Below the pieces are notes generated by a model that was not told where the DNA came from, searched no databases, and saw nothing but the letters and a program-made list of their open reading frames with translations. Below, piece by piece: positions 1 through 6,411 of a DNA stretch of 9,039 bases (position 1 is the stretch's first letter; each line of letters opens with the position of its first letter). The translations under genes were made by a program, and so were the position numbers. The stretch is from RUG754 sp041856085 (GTDB taxonomy: Bacteria; Bacillota; Clostridia; Peptostreptococcales; Anaerovoracaceae). The stretch covers positions 1 through 9,039 of the forward strand of contig JBHAFL010000016.1 in assembly GCA_041856085.1 (NCBI GenBank), written 5' to 3'.

Positions 1-172
1 ATATGAAATAACTGAACGGCAACTGCTGCCGCAGCCTTTCATCACTTGACGCTATACGCCTCGCTTAAACCTGCCGTAATATAATTACGCGACTGACATC
101 CGCATTCATGTCACTTGCCGGGCTCCATAATATGAGTGCATCTCACGGTGAAACGAATACAAAAAAAATTAA
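1..172. other. Left-edge stretch without a supportable gene
   Basis: I see no convincing coding sequence here. A short open stretch enters from the left edge on the plus strand (frame starting at base 2) and stops at 47-49. It could be the last 15 codons of an upstream gene that uses the terminator at 173-230, but it is too short to support. A small perfect inverted repeat (CGTAAT, loop ATA, ATTACG) lies at 75-89. No tRNA or known riboswitch pattern was recognised. The rest of the first 317 bases is the terminator and an 87-base spacer (231-317) up to the transporter stop codon, in which I see nothing. Confidence 0.4.
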
Positions 173-230
173 GGACTCTGAAATGACTTAGGGCTATAAG
201 CCCGAAGATTTCTTTCAGAGTCCGTTTTTT
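161..230. terminator. Strong, probably bidirectional intrinsic terminator
   Basis: A perfect 11-bp stem (GGACTCTGAAA at 173-183 with TTTCAGAGTCC at 213-223) encloses a smaller hairpin (GGGCT, loop ATA, AGCCC at 191-203). On the plus strand it is followed by a six-T run at 225-230. Read on the minus strand, the same stem is followed by TT, then AA and eight Ts (from 172 down to 161). It can therefore end the minus-strand transporter gene, whose stop codon is about 95 bases upstream in that direction, and also any plus-strand transcript arriving from the left edge. The nested inner hairpin is unusual for a plain terminator. Confidence 0.85.
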
Positions 231-317
231 ATATGAGTAAGCCGATATGAGCTGCCCGAACGAGGAAAGACGGAAGTGATATCCTGCCGCGTAATCAATA
301 TGCTTTAGGTTTACTAC

Positions 318-1724
318 TTAAAGTATCGGCAGCTTCTGGAGGATAATCGTGAAGATTACCATACCGAAGAGTGCGAACGGATATGTCGCACCGTAGCCGG
401 CGCCGGGGTCGTCCGATCCTACGGCGTCGGTTGCCGCGCCGAGCCCCGGAGTCGAGGTCATACCGCCGCAGATAGCGCCTGACAGCATTATCCAGTTGAT
501 GTTAAATACATATCTTCCTACGAGGAAGCCTGCCATAATCGATATGGCGCCTACCGCAAGAGATTCGACTGCGAGTACCGCTCCCGAGCTCATTATCGCG
601 TCTATTGCGCCGTAGCCGTAGTTCAAGCCCACTATCGCGAGAAAAGCCGACAGTCCGACTTCTCTGAGAACTGCGAGCACCTTAGGCTCCATTCTGAATG
701 ATATCGGCCCGATTTTGCCTATATATCCGAGAAGCAGCGAGCCGATAAGAACTCCGCCTGTCGATTCAAGCGATACATAGCCGAGAGGCCCCATAAAAAC
801 CTTGACATTACCGAGCAGATAGCCGAATGCGCATACTATTGCGAAGCTGATTATACTGAACTCGGTCGTGGTCACGGTTCTGACCGAGGAATTCGAGCGC
901 GCAGCCTCCATCTCCATCCGATGCTTCTTCATCTCTTCGCTGACATCGAACTTAAAAATCACATTCAGGAAGTTTACGGCAAGTATTACTATTATTACTC
1001 CGAACGGGTATGCCACCGCCGAGCCGATTCCGACCTGTGAGCACGCCTGATTGACAAACGCCTGCTGCTCCGCAGACGTGAGCGAAGATGTGTTCTCAAT
1101 CGTCTTGCCCGAATATGCCGTATCCAGCTGAAGCACGTCAAGTATCACCTGTTTCTCTCTGTCGCCGAGGCTGCCGAAGTCCGACGCCATCTCCGTCGCT
1201 CTCTGCTCGGCAGTTTCAAGCGCGGAGGCAAGCCCCGGCGAGGACGTCATTGCGCCCGTGTAAACTCCTGAAACCGCATACGGATTAGTTCCTCTGACTA
1301 CGAGCGTCGCCGCATAACTGCAACCCGCTCCCACGAGGGTTATCAAAAGACCGAGCGCCACGAATTTAGCTCCGTATTTTTTTAGGACTATACCCATATC
1401 CTTAGCGGCGAGCAGTCCCACTGCCGCTACGAAGATTATCAGCGATATTGAAAAAAAGTAGTTGTTTATCAGTCTGCCGCCGTTTCCCTCGATAATCTGT
1501 TTAGCGGCTTTAATTCCCGCCGCCGTCTCATCTCCCGAGTTATATATCCTCTGAGCATAGCCGTATATCGCCCAGCCGATTGCAAGACCTGCGAAAAGCG
1601 CTCCCGAGGTTCCGAAGCTGAACTTGCCGAACTTAATCTTTCCGAATAAGAGACCGACCGCGATTGTCACGAACATAAGCACGAAAGGGTTAAGAAGCAT
1701 ACCGATAAAATCAAACTTAATCAT
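318..1724 (-). CDS. AspT/YidE-family membrane transporter (aspartate-alanine exchanger-like)
   Basis: A polytopic inner-membrane protein of 468 residues with many hydrophobic segments and two internal repeats. Each half carries the AspT-family signature: MTSSPG at residues 159-164 in the first half and MTSTPG at 422-427 in the second, the latter followed by AVGSDDPGAGYGATYP up to 449. In the family, known members exchange aspartate and alanine or are anion/dicarboxylate transporters of unknown substrate; the substrate here cannot be read from the sequence. Classical AspT, YidE and YbjL proteins are about 550 residues and carry two cytoplasmic TrkA-C (RCK) domains in the middle. I see none here, only a short charged linker near residues 262-283. 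In the first half the signature loop is enlarged by about 54 residues (roughly 170-231) relative to the second. The ATG has a CGGAGG ribosome site at 1735-1740, ten bases away. The gene is monocistronic, with a terminator at 161-230. Confidence 0.85.
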   Translation of the reverse strand: MIKFDFIGMLLNPFVLMFVTIAVGLLFGKIKFGKFSFGTSGALFAGLAIGWAIYGYAQRIYNSGDETAAGIKAAKQIIEGNGGRLINNYFFSISLIIFVAAVGLLAAKDMGIVLKKYGAKFVALGLLITLVGAGCSYAATLVVRGTNPYAVSGVYTGAMTSSPGLASALETAEQRATEMASDFGSLGDREKQVILDVLQLDTAYSGKTIENTSSLTSAEQQAFVNQACSQVGIGSAVAYPFGVIIVILAVNFLNVIFKFDVSEEMKKHRMEMEAARSNSSVRTVTTTEFSIISFAIVCAFGYLLGNVKVFMGPLGYVSLESTGGVLIGSLLLGYIGKIGPISFRMEPKVLAVLREVGLSAFLAIVGLNYGYGAIDAIMSSGAVLAVESLAVGAISIMAGFLVGRYVFNINWIMLSGAICGGMTSTPGLGAATDAVGSDDPGAGYGATYPFALFGMVIFTIILQKLPIL

Positions 1725-1734
1725 TTCTTTTTTT

Positions 1735-1801
1735 CCTCCGGTTTTAATTATATGCAGAGACTATACAATAATTATTTTTATTATGAGCGAATTATGAGCG
1801 A
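1735..1801 (-). promoter_or_regulatory. Upstream control region of the transporter gene with an 11-base direct repeat
   Basis: Two exact copies of TTATGAGCGA lie at 1781-1790 and 1792-1801 (TCGCTCATAA on the transcribed strand), with an 11-base period. Downstream toward the gene are two possible -10 boxes on the minus strand, TATAGT (1765-1760) and TATAAT (1752-1747); neither has a good -35 at the right distance. If TATAGT is used, the direct repeats cover the -35 region, as expected for a promoter that needs an activator. The ribosome site CGGAGG is at 1740-1735. The repeats and boxes are seen directly; their role is inferred. Confidence 0.4.
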
Positions 1802-1943
1802 CGGCAAAATTCGGTTCTCGGAAACCGTCCGAGCGCAGCGGATTTTGACGAGAACCATTTTGCCGGAGTTCACGCAGGCAAAATTATCGCACGGCGATAT
1901 AATCTCCATATAATATTTACGCAGCAAAGCTGCGTAAGTATTA
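1802..1943. repeat. Cluster of inverted repeats, MITE- or REP-like palindromic element
   Basis: Three hairpins follow one another. The first pairs 1802-1820 with 1849-1865 (9 bp, a two-base bulge TC, then 8 bp) around a 28-base loop. The second is TATCGC, loop ACG, GCGATA at 1885-1899. The third pairs 1911-1925 with 1929-1943 (TTACGCAGC against GCTGCGTAA, a T/G wobble, then TAATA against TATTA) around loop AAA. The strand ATTTTGCC (1857-1864) can alternatively pair with GGCAAAAT at 1877-1884, because GGCAAAATT occurs twice (1803-1811 and 1877-1885). There is no open reading frame and no T run. The architecture is like that of small interspersed palindromic repeats in Clostridia genomes. Copy number cannot be seen from one window, so the class is inferred. 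Confidence 0.55.
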
Positions 1944-2038
1944 TACCATTAAAATAGATAACATATTGTTTATTTTTTGTGCTCCTCTCCGTTATAATAC
2001 TAAAGCGATTAAGCGCTTTTTTATTATAATATGTATTA
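1944..2038. other. AT-rich spacer with extra -10-like boxes and a weak hairpin
   Basis: This part of the divergent intergenic region contains TATAAT at 1993-1998 (with a poor TTATTT at 1970-1975 as a possible -35) and another TATAAT at 2025-2030. Between them is a short hairpin, AAAGCG (2002-2007) with CGCTTT (2014-2019), followed by further Ts, so it looks like a weak plus-strand terminator. No gene is visible. Any of these boxes could contribute to transcription of the prepilin peptidase gene, but the promoter at 2039-2067 fits better. Confidence 0.3.
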
Positions 2039-2067
2039 TTGCCCACATAATGCGCTTATGATAAAAT
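2039..2067 (+). promoter_or_regulatory. Likely promoter of the prepilin peptidase gene
   Basis: TTGCCC at 2039-2044 (four of six consensus bases) and TAAAAT at 2062-2067 (five of six) are separated by exactly 17 bases, fitting a housekeeping sigma promoter. Transcription would start near 2074 and give a leader of about 130 bases before the ATG at 2203. Confidence 0.5.
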
Positions 2068-2110
2068 AATGTATACCGCGGCGCGTTCTCCACAGCTGCA
2101 ATCCTCTAAA

Positions 2111-2196
2111 GCGGGAACTCAAAAGACCCGTCAGCAAACGTCTGACCCGCGCATACTGAAAAAAACGGGTAAGTTTCGCGATAACACACCGGGAGG
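2111..2196 (+). promoter_or_regulatory. Structured 5' leader of the prepilin peptidase gene
   Basis: GCGGG (2111-2115) pairs with CCCGC (2146-2150), enclosing TCAG (2131-2134) with CTGA (2142-2145). ACCCG occurs twice (2126-2130 and 2145-2149). Either copy could instead pair with CGGGT at 2166-2170, and CCCG could reach CGGG at 2190-2193, which overlaps the ribosome site GGGAGG (2191-2196). These alternatives suggest, but do not prove, translational control. I compared it by eye with cyclic di-GMP, glycine, TPP and SAM riboswitch patterns and recognised none. Confidence 0.3.
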
Positions 2197-2202
2197 TACA
2201 TT

Positions 2203-2919
2203 ATGCCTTATGAAATAAAAATACTCATCATCTGCGCGGCGGCCATATTCGTCGGCATAATACTCGGAAACGGGGCGGTCTTCTTTTTTAACAAGATGCC
2301 GGGCAAATGGCTTGTCGATTACGGCGAGGAGCCGGGCGAGGAGCTCCTTCGCCCTACTGTGCAACGGGTTAAATCATATCCGTATAAATATATATTCAGC
2401 GTTTTTTTCGTCTGCACGGGGCTGTACTTGGGCATAAAAAATCCTTGGATTGCTCTTCCCGTGATTTTTTCGCTATGGCTTCTTCTCGAGATGTCCATCG
2501 CCGACATCAAGTATCGCATAGTGCCCGACCAGCTGATTATGGTTCTGGTGCTCGCCGGCATAGGTTTCATACCTCATCACGCGCGCGGTATCACGGACTG
2601 TCTGACCGGAGCGGCGGCAGGTCTAATCATAATGCTCGCCGTAATGCTTCTCAGCCGCGCCGTTACGAAAAAATGGTCTCTCGGCGGCGCCGATATCAAG
2701 CTCTTTACCGTCCTCGGGCTGTGCGCCGGTACAGACGGGGTACTCACAATCTTCATATTATCCGCTTTCGCGGCGGCAATTCACATCGCATACAGACTAA
2801 TAAAGAAAGAAACCTCCTTAGGAGATTCCTTTCCGATGGTTCCGTATATTTCTGTCGCTGCGGGAATATATTTTATCTTCCTGCATAATATGATGTACGG
2901 CTGGGTTCTCAGCCTTTAG
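2203..2919 (+). CDS. Type IV prepilin peptidase (A24 family), short form
   Basis: An integral membrane aspartyl protease of 238 residues that would cleave the leader peptide of type IV pilins or pilin-like (competence, type II secretion) proteins at the cytoplasmic face. The two catalytic aspartates are visible: D101 in ADIKYRIVPD and D164 in GGADIKL, the A24 counterparts of the DxxxxxIP and GxGDxKL motifs. The C-terminal motif FPMVPYISVAAGIYF matches the family's last conserved helix. The N-terminal region looks like a worn-down version of the PilD methyltransferase part: a G-N-G...N-K-M-P pattern at 22-33 recalls GSFLNVxxxRLP, but the four zinc cysteines are absent, so N-methylation of the substrate is doubtful. 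The start is fixed by GGGAGG at 2191-2196, six bases before ATG. No pilin or pilus assembly gene is adjacent, so its substrate must be encoded elsewhere. Confidence 0.85.
   Translation: MPYEIKILIICAAAIFVGIILGNGAVFFFNKMPGKWLVDYGEEPGEELLRPTVQRVKSYPYKYIFSVFFVCTGLYLGIKNPWIALPVIFSLWLLLEMSIADIKYRIVPDQLIMVLVLAGIGFIPHHARGITDCLTGAAAGLIIMLAVMLLSRAVTKKWSLGGADIKLFTVLGLCAGTDGVLTIFILSAFAAAIHIAYRLIKKETSLGDSFPMVPYISVAAGIYFIFLHNMMYGWVLSL
2899..2917 (+). terminator. Weak hairpin overlapping the end of the prepilin peptidase gene
   Basis: GGCTG (2899-2903) pairs with CAGCC (2910-2914), with a possible extra G/T wobble, and is followed by only TTTAG. The stem is short and the T tract poor, and it lies within the last codons, so it may end plus-strand transcription only partly. 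It is the only terminator candidate near the convergent gene ends. Confidence 0.25.
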
Positions 2920-2926
2920 TCACGTT

Positions 2927-4444
2927 CTATTTAATAAAGGTTCCGAGTATCGAGCGTGCGAGCTGCGCGCCAACATTGCCGCCGAGGGTCTTGCCGAACT
3001 TGCCTCCCACGGAGCCGAGCGATTTTCCTACCTGTCTTCCTATAGTCCCCGCTGTCGTGGTTGCTACCTGTTTAACCGCTCTTTTTCTCTGAGCGGCTTC
3101 TTTTTCGGCTGCTTTTTCGAGTTTTCTTTGTTCGAGCTCCAACTTCTTTCTCTCAGTGGCATTCATCTGCTCCAAGTCTTTAGTCGCCGCCTCCTGCCGA
3201 GCTGCCTGCTCCTGGTCGAATGTTTTTTGCTGCTCGTGCCTCCTGAGGAACTCATAAGCCGAGTCTCTGTCTACCGTATTCTGATATCTAAGATAAGCGT
3301 TGTTTGTAAGGATAAGCTGCTGCTTTTCTTCCACGCTTATGCTTACGTCCATACTTATCGGAGCGAGAATCTTAGCTTTTTCGACCGTCTTAGGGATTCC
3401 GTCGAGTCCCAGCGTCGATACGAGAGCCTCTCCCGTTCCCAGGTTGAGTATTGCCGAATATGTGTCGAAGTCGGGGTTCTTTCGGAAAGTGTCTGCCACA
3501 GCCTTTACTGTCCTTTCATCGGCAGGCGTATAGGCTCTGAGTCCGTGCTGAATTTTGTTTCCGAGCTGCGCGAGTATCGAGTCCGGAAGGTCCTTTGGCG
3601 ACTGCGATATGAAGTACACGCCGACTCCCTTGGAACGTATGAGCTTGATAACCTGCTCTATCTTATCCATAAGGCCCTTGTTTATGTCCTTGAAAAGAAG
3701 ATGTGCTTCGTCGAAGAAAAATACCATTCTCGGTTTTTCGAGGTCGCCTACCTCGGGCAGAGTCTCGAAAAGCTCCGAAAGCATCCATAGAAGAAAGGTC
3801 GAGTACATAGTCGGATCAGTGACAAGCGTACCTGCCTCGAGGATATTTATCATGCCGCGTCCGTCAAGTCCCGAAGTGAACCAGTCGGCTATGTTCAGCG
3901 CCGGCTCCGCGAAGAACGCCTCCGCGCCCTTAGTCTCAAGAGCGACAATGTTTCTTATTATGGTAGTGACCGTAGCTTGCGCGATATTGCCGTAAGCGGG
4001 AGCAAGCTCGGAATTGTTCTCCGCAACATAGCGAAGCATGGATTTCAGGTCTTTCGTGTCGATAAGCAGAAGCCCCTCGTCGTCCGCAATCTTAAATACG
4101 ACTGTAAGCACATCCGCCTGCGTGCTGTTTAAGTCCATCAGCTTCGCAAGGAGAATGGGTCCCATTTCGGATATCGTGGTTCTGGCGGGAATCCCTCCCT
4201 TGCCGTAGATGTCCCAAAAGGTCACGGGATAGTTTTTTGCCATACCGGCGAGGTCGCCCTTAACGTCGGAGAAAAACACCGGAACTCCCGCCTCGCTGAA
4301 CGACTCGGCAAGAGTCTTTAGCGTGGTGGTTTTGCCTGTGCCGGTTGCCCCTGTGATGAGCCCGTGCCTGTTTGCCATCTTAGGTTCGATGAAGATTTCG
4401 GTTTCGCCCGAAAGTCCTATATGAAGTTTACCGTCCTTATACAT
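2927..4444 (-). CDS. HerA-like/DUF853 (YjgR-type) ATPase
   Basis: A 505-residue P-loop ATPase of the HerA/FtsK group matching the DUF853 family (E. coli YjgR). The Walker A motif GATGTGKT is at residues 32-39, close to the N terminus as is usual in this family. The Walker B motif is at about 240-246 (MVFFFDE), followed by AHLLF, and the conserved FISQSP (278-283) supplies the sensor glutamine. Residues 400-455 are rich in E, K, Q and A and probably form a helix or coiled coil. The tail from about 463 is glycine-rich with GRQVGKSLGS-like repeats, typical of YjgR proteins. The cellular role is not established; DNA translocation or helicase-like activity is inferred from HerA relatives, but no NurA nuclease partner is nearby. 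Start: ATG with AGGAAAGG at 4453-4460, eight bases upstream. It lies 140 bases downstream of glnS on the same strand and converges on the prepilin peptidase gene. Confidence 0.88.
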   Translation of the reverse strand: MYKDGKLHIGLSGETEIFIEPKMANRHGLITGATGTGKTTTLKTLAESFSEAGVPVFFSDVKGDLAGMAKNYPVTFWDIYGKGGIPARTTISEMGPILLAKLMDLNSTQADVLTVVFKIADDEGLLLIDTKDLKSMLRYVAENNSELAPAYGNIAQATVTTIIRNIVALETKGAEAFFAEPALNIADWFTSGLDGRGMINILEAGTLVTDPTMYSTFLLWMLSELFETLPEVGDLEKPRMVFFFDEAHLLFKDINKGLMDKIEQVIKLIRSKGVGVYFISQSPKDLPDSILAQLGNKIQHGLRAYTPADERTVKAVADTFRKNPDFDTYSAILNLGTGEALVSTLGLDGIPKTVEKAKILAPISMDVSISVEEKQQLILTNNAYLRYQNTVDRDSAYEFLRRHEQQKTFDQEQAARQEAATKDLEQMNATERKKLELEQRKLEKAAEKEAAQRKRAVKQVATTTAGTIGRQVGKSLGSVGGKFGKTLGGNVGAQLARSILGTFIK

Positions 4445-4584
4445 ATTTCTTACCTTTCCTTTCAGCTCTGTAAGGTTAGTCTCTCAACCGTTTAATCGGT
4501 AATTTCATCGGTCAATCGCTGTACCGATTCTTAAATCCGTCCGTTTACTTCTCTGACGCTTCATCGGTCTGTCCCGTCGCGGGA
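4445..4584 (-). promoter_or_regulatory. Spacer between glnS and the ATPase gene with repeated ATCGGT motifs
   Basis: The hexamer ATCGGT appears at 4495-4500, 4507-4512 and 4563-4568, and in inverted form (ACCGAT) at 4523-4528. The longer unit TTCATCGGTC is exactly repeated at 4504-4513 and 4560-4569. AATCGGTA (4494-4501) and TACCGATT (4522-4529) form an 8-bp inverted repeat. A GC-rich hairpin (TCCCG, loop TCG, CGGGA) at 4572-4584 touches the glnS stop codon but has no T run, so it is not a normal terminator. Read-through from glnS into the ATPase gene is therefore plausible. A TTGACC box exists on the minus strand but lacks a good -10. Confidence 0.4.
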
Positions 4585-6246
4585 TTATTTCCAGCTCGAT
4601 TTCAGACCCACTATTTCATTGAATATCAGAGTCTCTTCGCTAAACAGCTTAGGCTCCGCGTTAAAATACCCATGTCTGAAAAATTGAAATCTCTCGGCTG
4701 GCTTAGCCTCGGCGAGGGCTTTCTCCGCTATGCAGCTCAGCTCCGTCATTGATTCCGTATTTCCGATAAGCTTGCCCGGATTATCGGGATCTTCTACCAT
4801 AAGGTAGCCGAAGCTTCTCACTGTGACAGGCACGCAGTTGCTCGCGTCTACGAAGTGTATCGTCCCTTTAACCTTGCGTCCCTCGAAGCCCGAGCCCGAT
4901 TTCGTTTCAGGGTCGTAAGTGGCGTATATAACCTTAACCCTGCCTTCTTCATCTTCCTCATAGCCCGTGCAGCGAATGAAGTATGCGCCCTTAAGTCTTA
5001 CTTCGTTACCGAGCCCGCCCTCTTCCTGCGGTGGAAACAGCCTGAAATATTTTTTTTCGGGAACAGCCATAAAGTCGGCTCTGTCAATCCATATTTCTCT
5101 TGAGAATGTGATTTTGCGGCTGCCCATTTCAGAAACCGCGACATTATTCTCTATCTCGCATTCCTCCGACTCTCCCTCAGGATAGTTCGTTACTACGACC
5201 TTGACAGGGTCGAAAATCACGTTTCTCGATTCCACTTTTTCTTTCAGGTCGTCTCTAACGCAATGCTCGAGAAGCGCTATGTCAACGAGCGAGTTGGCCT
5301 TTGATACGCCGATTTCTTCGCAGAAGCTTTTGACCGCCTCCGGTGTATAGCCTCTTCGCCTTATTCCTGCGATAGTAGGCATTCTCGGGTCGTCCCAGCC
5401 ATCTACTGTACCGTCGTCTACCAGCTTTTTCAAAAAACGCTTCGACATCACGGTGTTGGTGAGGTTGAGTCTCGCGAACTCTATCTGCTGAGGCGGTGTC
5501 TTCCAGAAGCCTACCTCTCTGAGAACCCAGTCATAGAGCGGTCTGTGGTCTTCGAACTCGAGCGTGCATATCGAGTGCGTAATCCCCTCAATCGCGTCCT
5601 CGATAGGGTGCGCGAAGTCGTACATAGGGTAGATACACCACTTGTCGCCCGTATTATGGTGCGCGGCATGCGCTATCCTGTAGATGATAGGGTCGCGCAT
5701 ATTGATGTTAGGTGAAGCCATATCTATTTTAGCCCTGAGAACCATCTCGCCGTCGGCATATTTACCGGCTTTCATACCCTCGAAAAGCTCGAGGTTCTCC
5801 TCGACGCTTCTCTCTCTGTACGGAGAATTTTTTCCCGCCTCGGTAAGTGTACCGCGGTACTCCCTCATCTCTTCCGGCGTAAGCTCACATACATAGGCCT
5901 TGCCTTTTTTGATGAGCTCGACCGCCGCTTCGTACATAGCGTCAAAATAGTCCGATGCCCACAGTCTCTCCGCCCACTCGAAGCCGAGCCACTTAACGTC
6001 CTCTTCGATGGACTTAATGTATTCCATATCCTCTTTCACGGGGTTGGTATCGTCATATCTTAAATGACACTTGCCGCCGTATTTAGCCGCTGTCGAGAAG
6101 TTCAGGCAAATCGACTTGGCGTGTCCGATATGAAGATATCCGTTCGGCTCCGGAGGAAAGCGCGTAATCACGGGGTTATCGCCGTATTTTTTATTTTCTA
6201 AATCCTTTTCAATTATCTGGTGAATGAAATTCAATGTCTCAGCCAT
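4585..6246 (-). CDS. glnS: Glutaminyl-tRNA synthetase
   Basis: A class I aminoacyl-tRNA synthetase of 553 residues, almost the length of E. coli GlnRS. It charges tRNA-Gln with glutamine in the cytoplasm using ATP. The HIGH motif is in PPEPNGYLHIGH (31-42), the RYDDTNP motif at 63-69 follows, and the KMSKS counterpart is VMSKR at 266-270. FEDHRPLYDW (231-240) is typical of GlnRS rather than bacterial GluRS. From about residue 340 the protein has the two beta-barrel anticodon domains of GlnRS (FDPVKVVVTNYPEG motif), not the helical anticodon domain of bacterial GluRS. Start: ATG with AAAGGAG at 6254-6260, seven bases upstream. Many Firmicutes lack GlnRS and make Gln-tRNA by GatCAB amidation, so this lineage is one that acquired glnS. 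Confidence 0.95.
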   Translation of the reverse strand: MAETLNFIHQIIEKDLENKKYGDNPVITRFPPEPNGYLHIGHAKSICLNFSTAAKYGGKCHLRYDDTNPVKEDMEYIKSIEEDVKWLGFEWAERLWASDYFDAMYEAAVELIKKGKAYVCELTPEEMREYRGTLTEAGKNSPYRERSVEENLELFEGMKAGKYADGEMVLRAKIDMASPNINMRDPIIYRIAHAAHHNTGDKWCIYPMYDFAHPIEDAIEGITHSICTLEFEDHRPLYDWVLREVGFWKTPPQQIEFARLNLTNTVMSKRFLKKLVDDGTVDGWDDPRMPTIAGIRRRGYTPEAVKSFCEEIGVSKANSLVDIALLEHCVRDDLKEKVESRNVIFDPVKVVVTNYPEGESEECEIENNVAVSEMGSRKITFSREIWIDRADFMAVPEKKYFRLFPPQEEGGLGNEVRLKGAYFIRCTGYEEDEEGRVKVIYATYDPETKSGSGFEGRKVKGTIHFVDASNCVPVTVRSFGYLMVEDPDNPGKLIGNTESMTELSCIAEKALAEAKPAERFQFFRHGYFNAEPKLFSEETLIFNEIVGLKSSWK

Positions 6247-6291
6247 TGAGCTTCTCCTTTCGGGTTATATCTGTGCTAAATAGTCAGTTAA

Positions 6292-6320
6292 AGTATAACA
6301 CGAAAAAACGCCGTGTTCCA
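6292..6320 (-). promoter_or_regulatory. Likely promoter of glnS
   Basis: On the minus strand, TGTTATACT contains an extended -10 element (TG, one base, TATACT at 6297-6292). A weak -35, TGGAAC at 6320-6315, lies 17 bases upstream. The start point would be near 6285, giving a leader of about 40 bases before the ATG at 6246. It follows the thiolase terminator, so glnS is probably transcribed independently of the thiolase. Confidence 0.5.
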
Positions 6321-6344
6321 TAGCATAATTTAAATAGACAGGCA

Positions 6345-6390
6345 AAAAATATCAAAAGCAAGGGCTGTCGGTTTTGCCGACAGCCCTTTT
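6345..6390 (-). terminator. Intrinsic terminator downstream of the thiolase gene
   Basis: A perfect 11-bp stem (AGGGCTGTCGG at 6361-6371, CCGACAGCCCT at 6377-6387) has a five-base loop. On the minus strand it is followed by TGCTTTTGATATTTTTT. On the plus strand it is followed by four Ts. Its place between the thiolase stop and the glnS promoter fits termination of the thiolase transcript. Confidence 0.8.
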
Positions 6391-6411
6391 CGGTATGATT
6401 CCGTAAAACCG

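Noticed and set aside
2..49. C-terminal end of a plus-strand gene at the left edge
   Set aside because: Only 15 codons are open, with no family signature; it could be chance.
2111..2170. Cyclic di-GMP riboswitch before the prepilin peptidase gene
   Set aside because: A GCAAAC string is present, but the conserved GGGACGCAAAGC core and the tetraloop-receptor arrangement of the class I switch are not.
2131..2364. 77-codon minus-strand frame across the start of the prepilin peptidase gene
   Set aside because: It covers the leader and ribosome site of a real gene on the other strand, and its product matches nothing.
2445..2888. 147-codon plus-strand frame inside the prepilin peptidase gene
   Set aside because: It is another frame of the same DNA, very rich in arginine and serine, as expected for an out-of-frame shadow.
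3128..3790. Plus-strand open frame (220 codons) opposite the HerA-like gene
   Set aside because: Fully antisense to a conserved ATPase, with biased unlikely composition and no recognisable domain.
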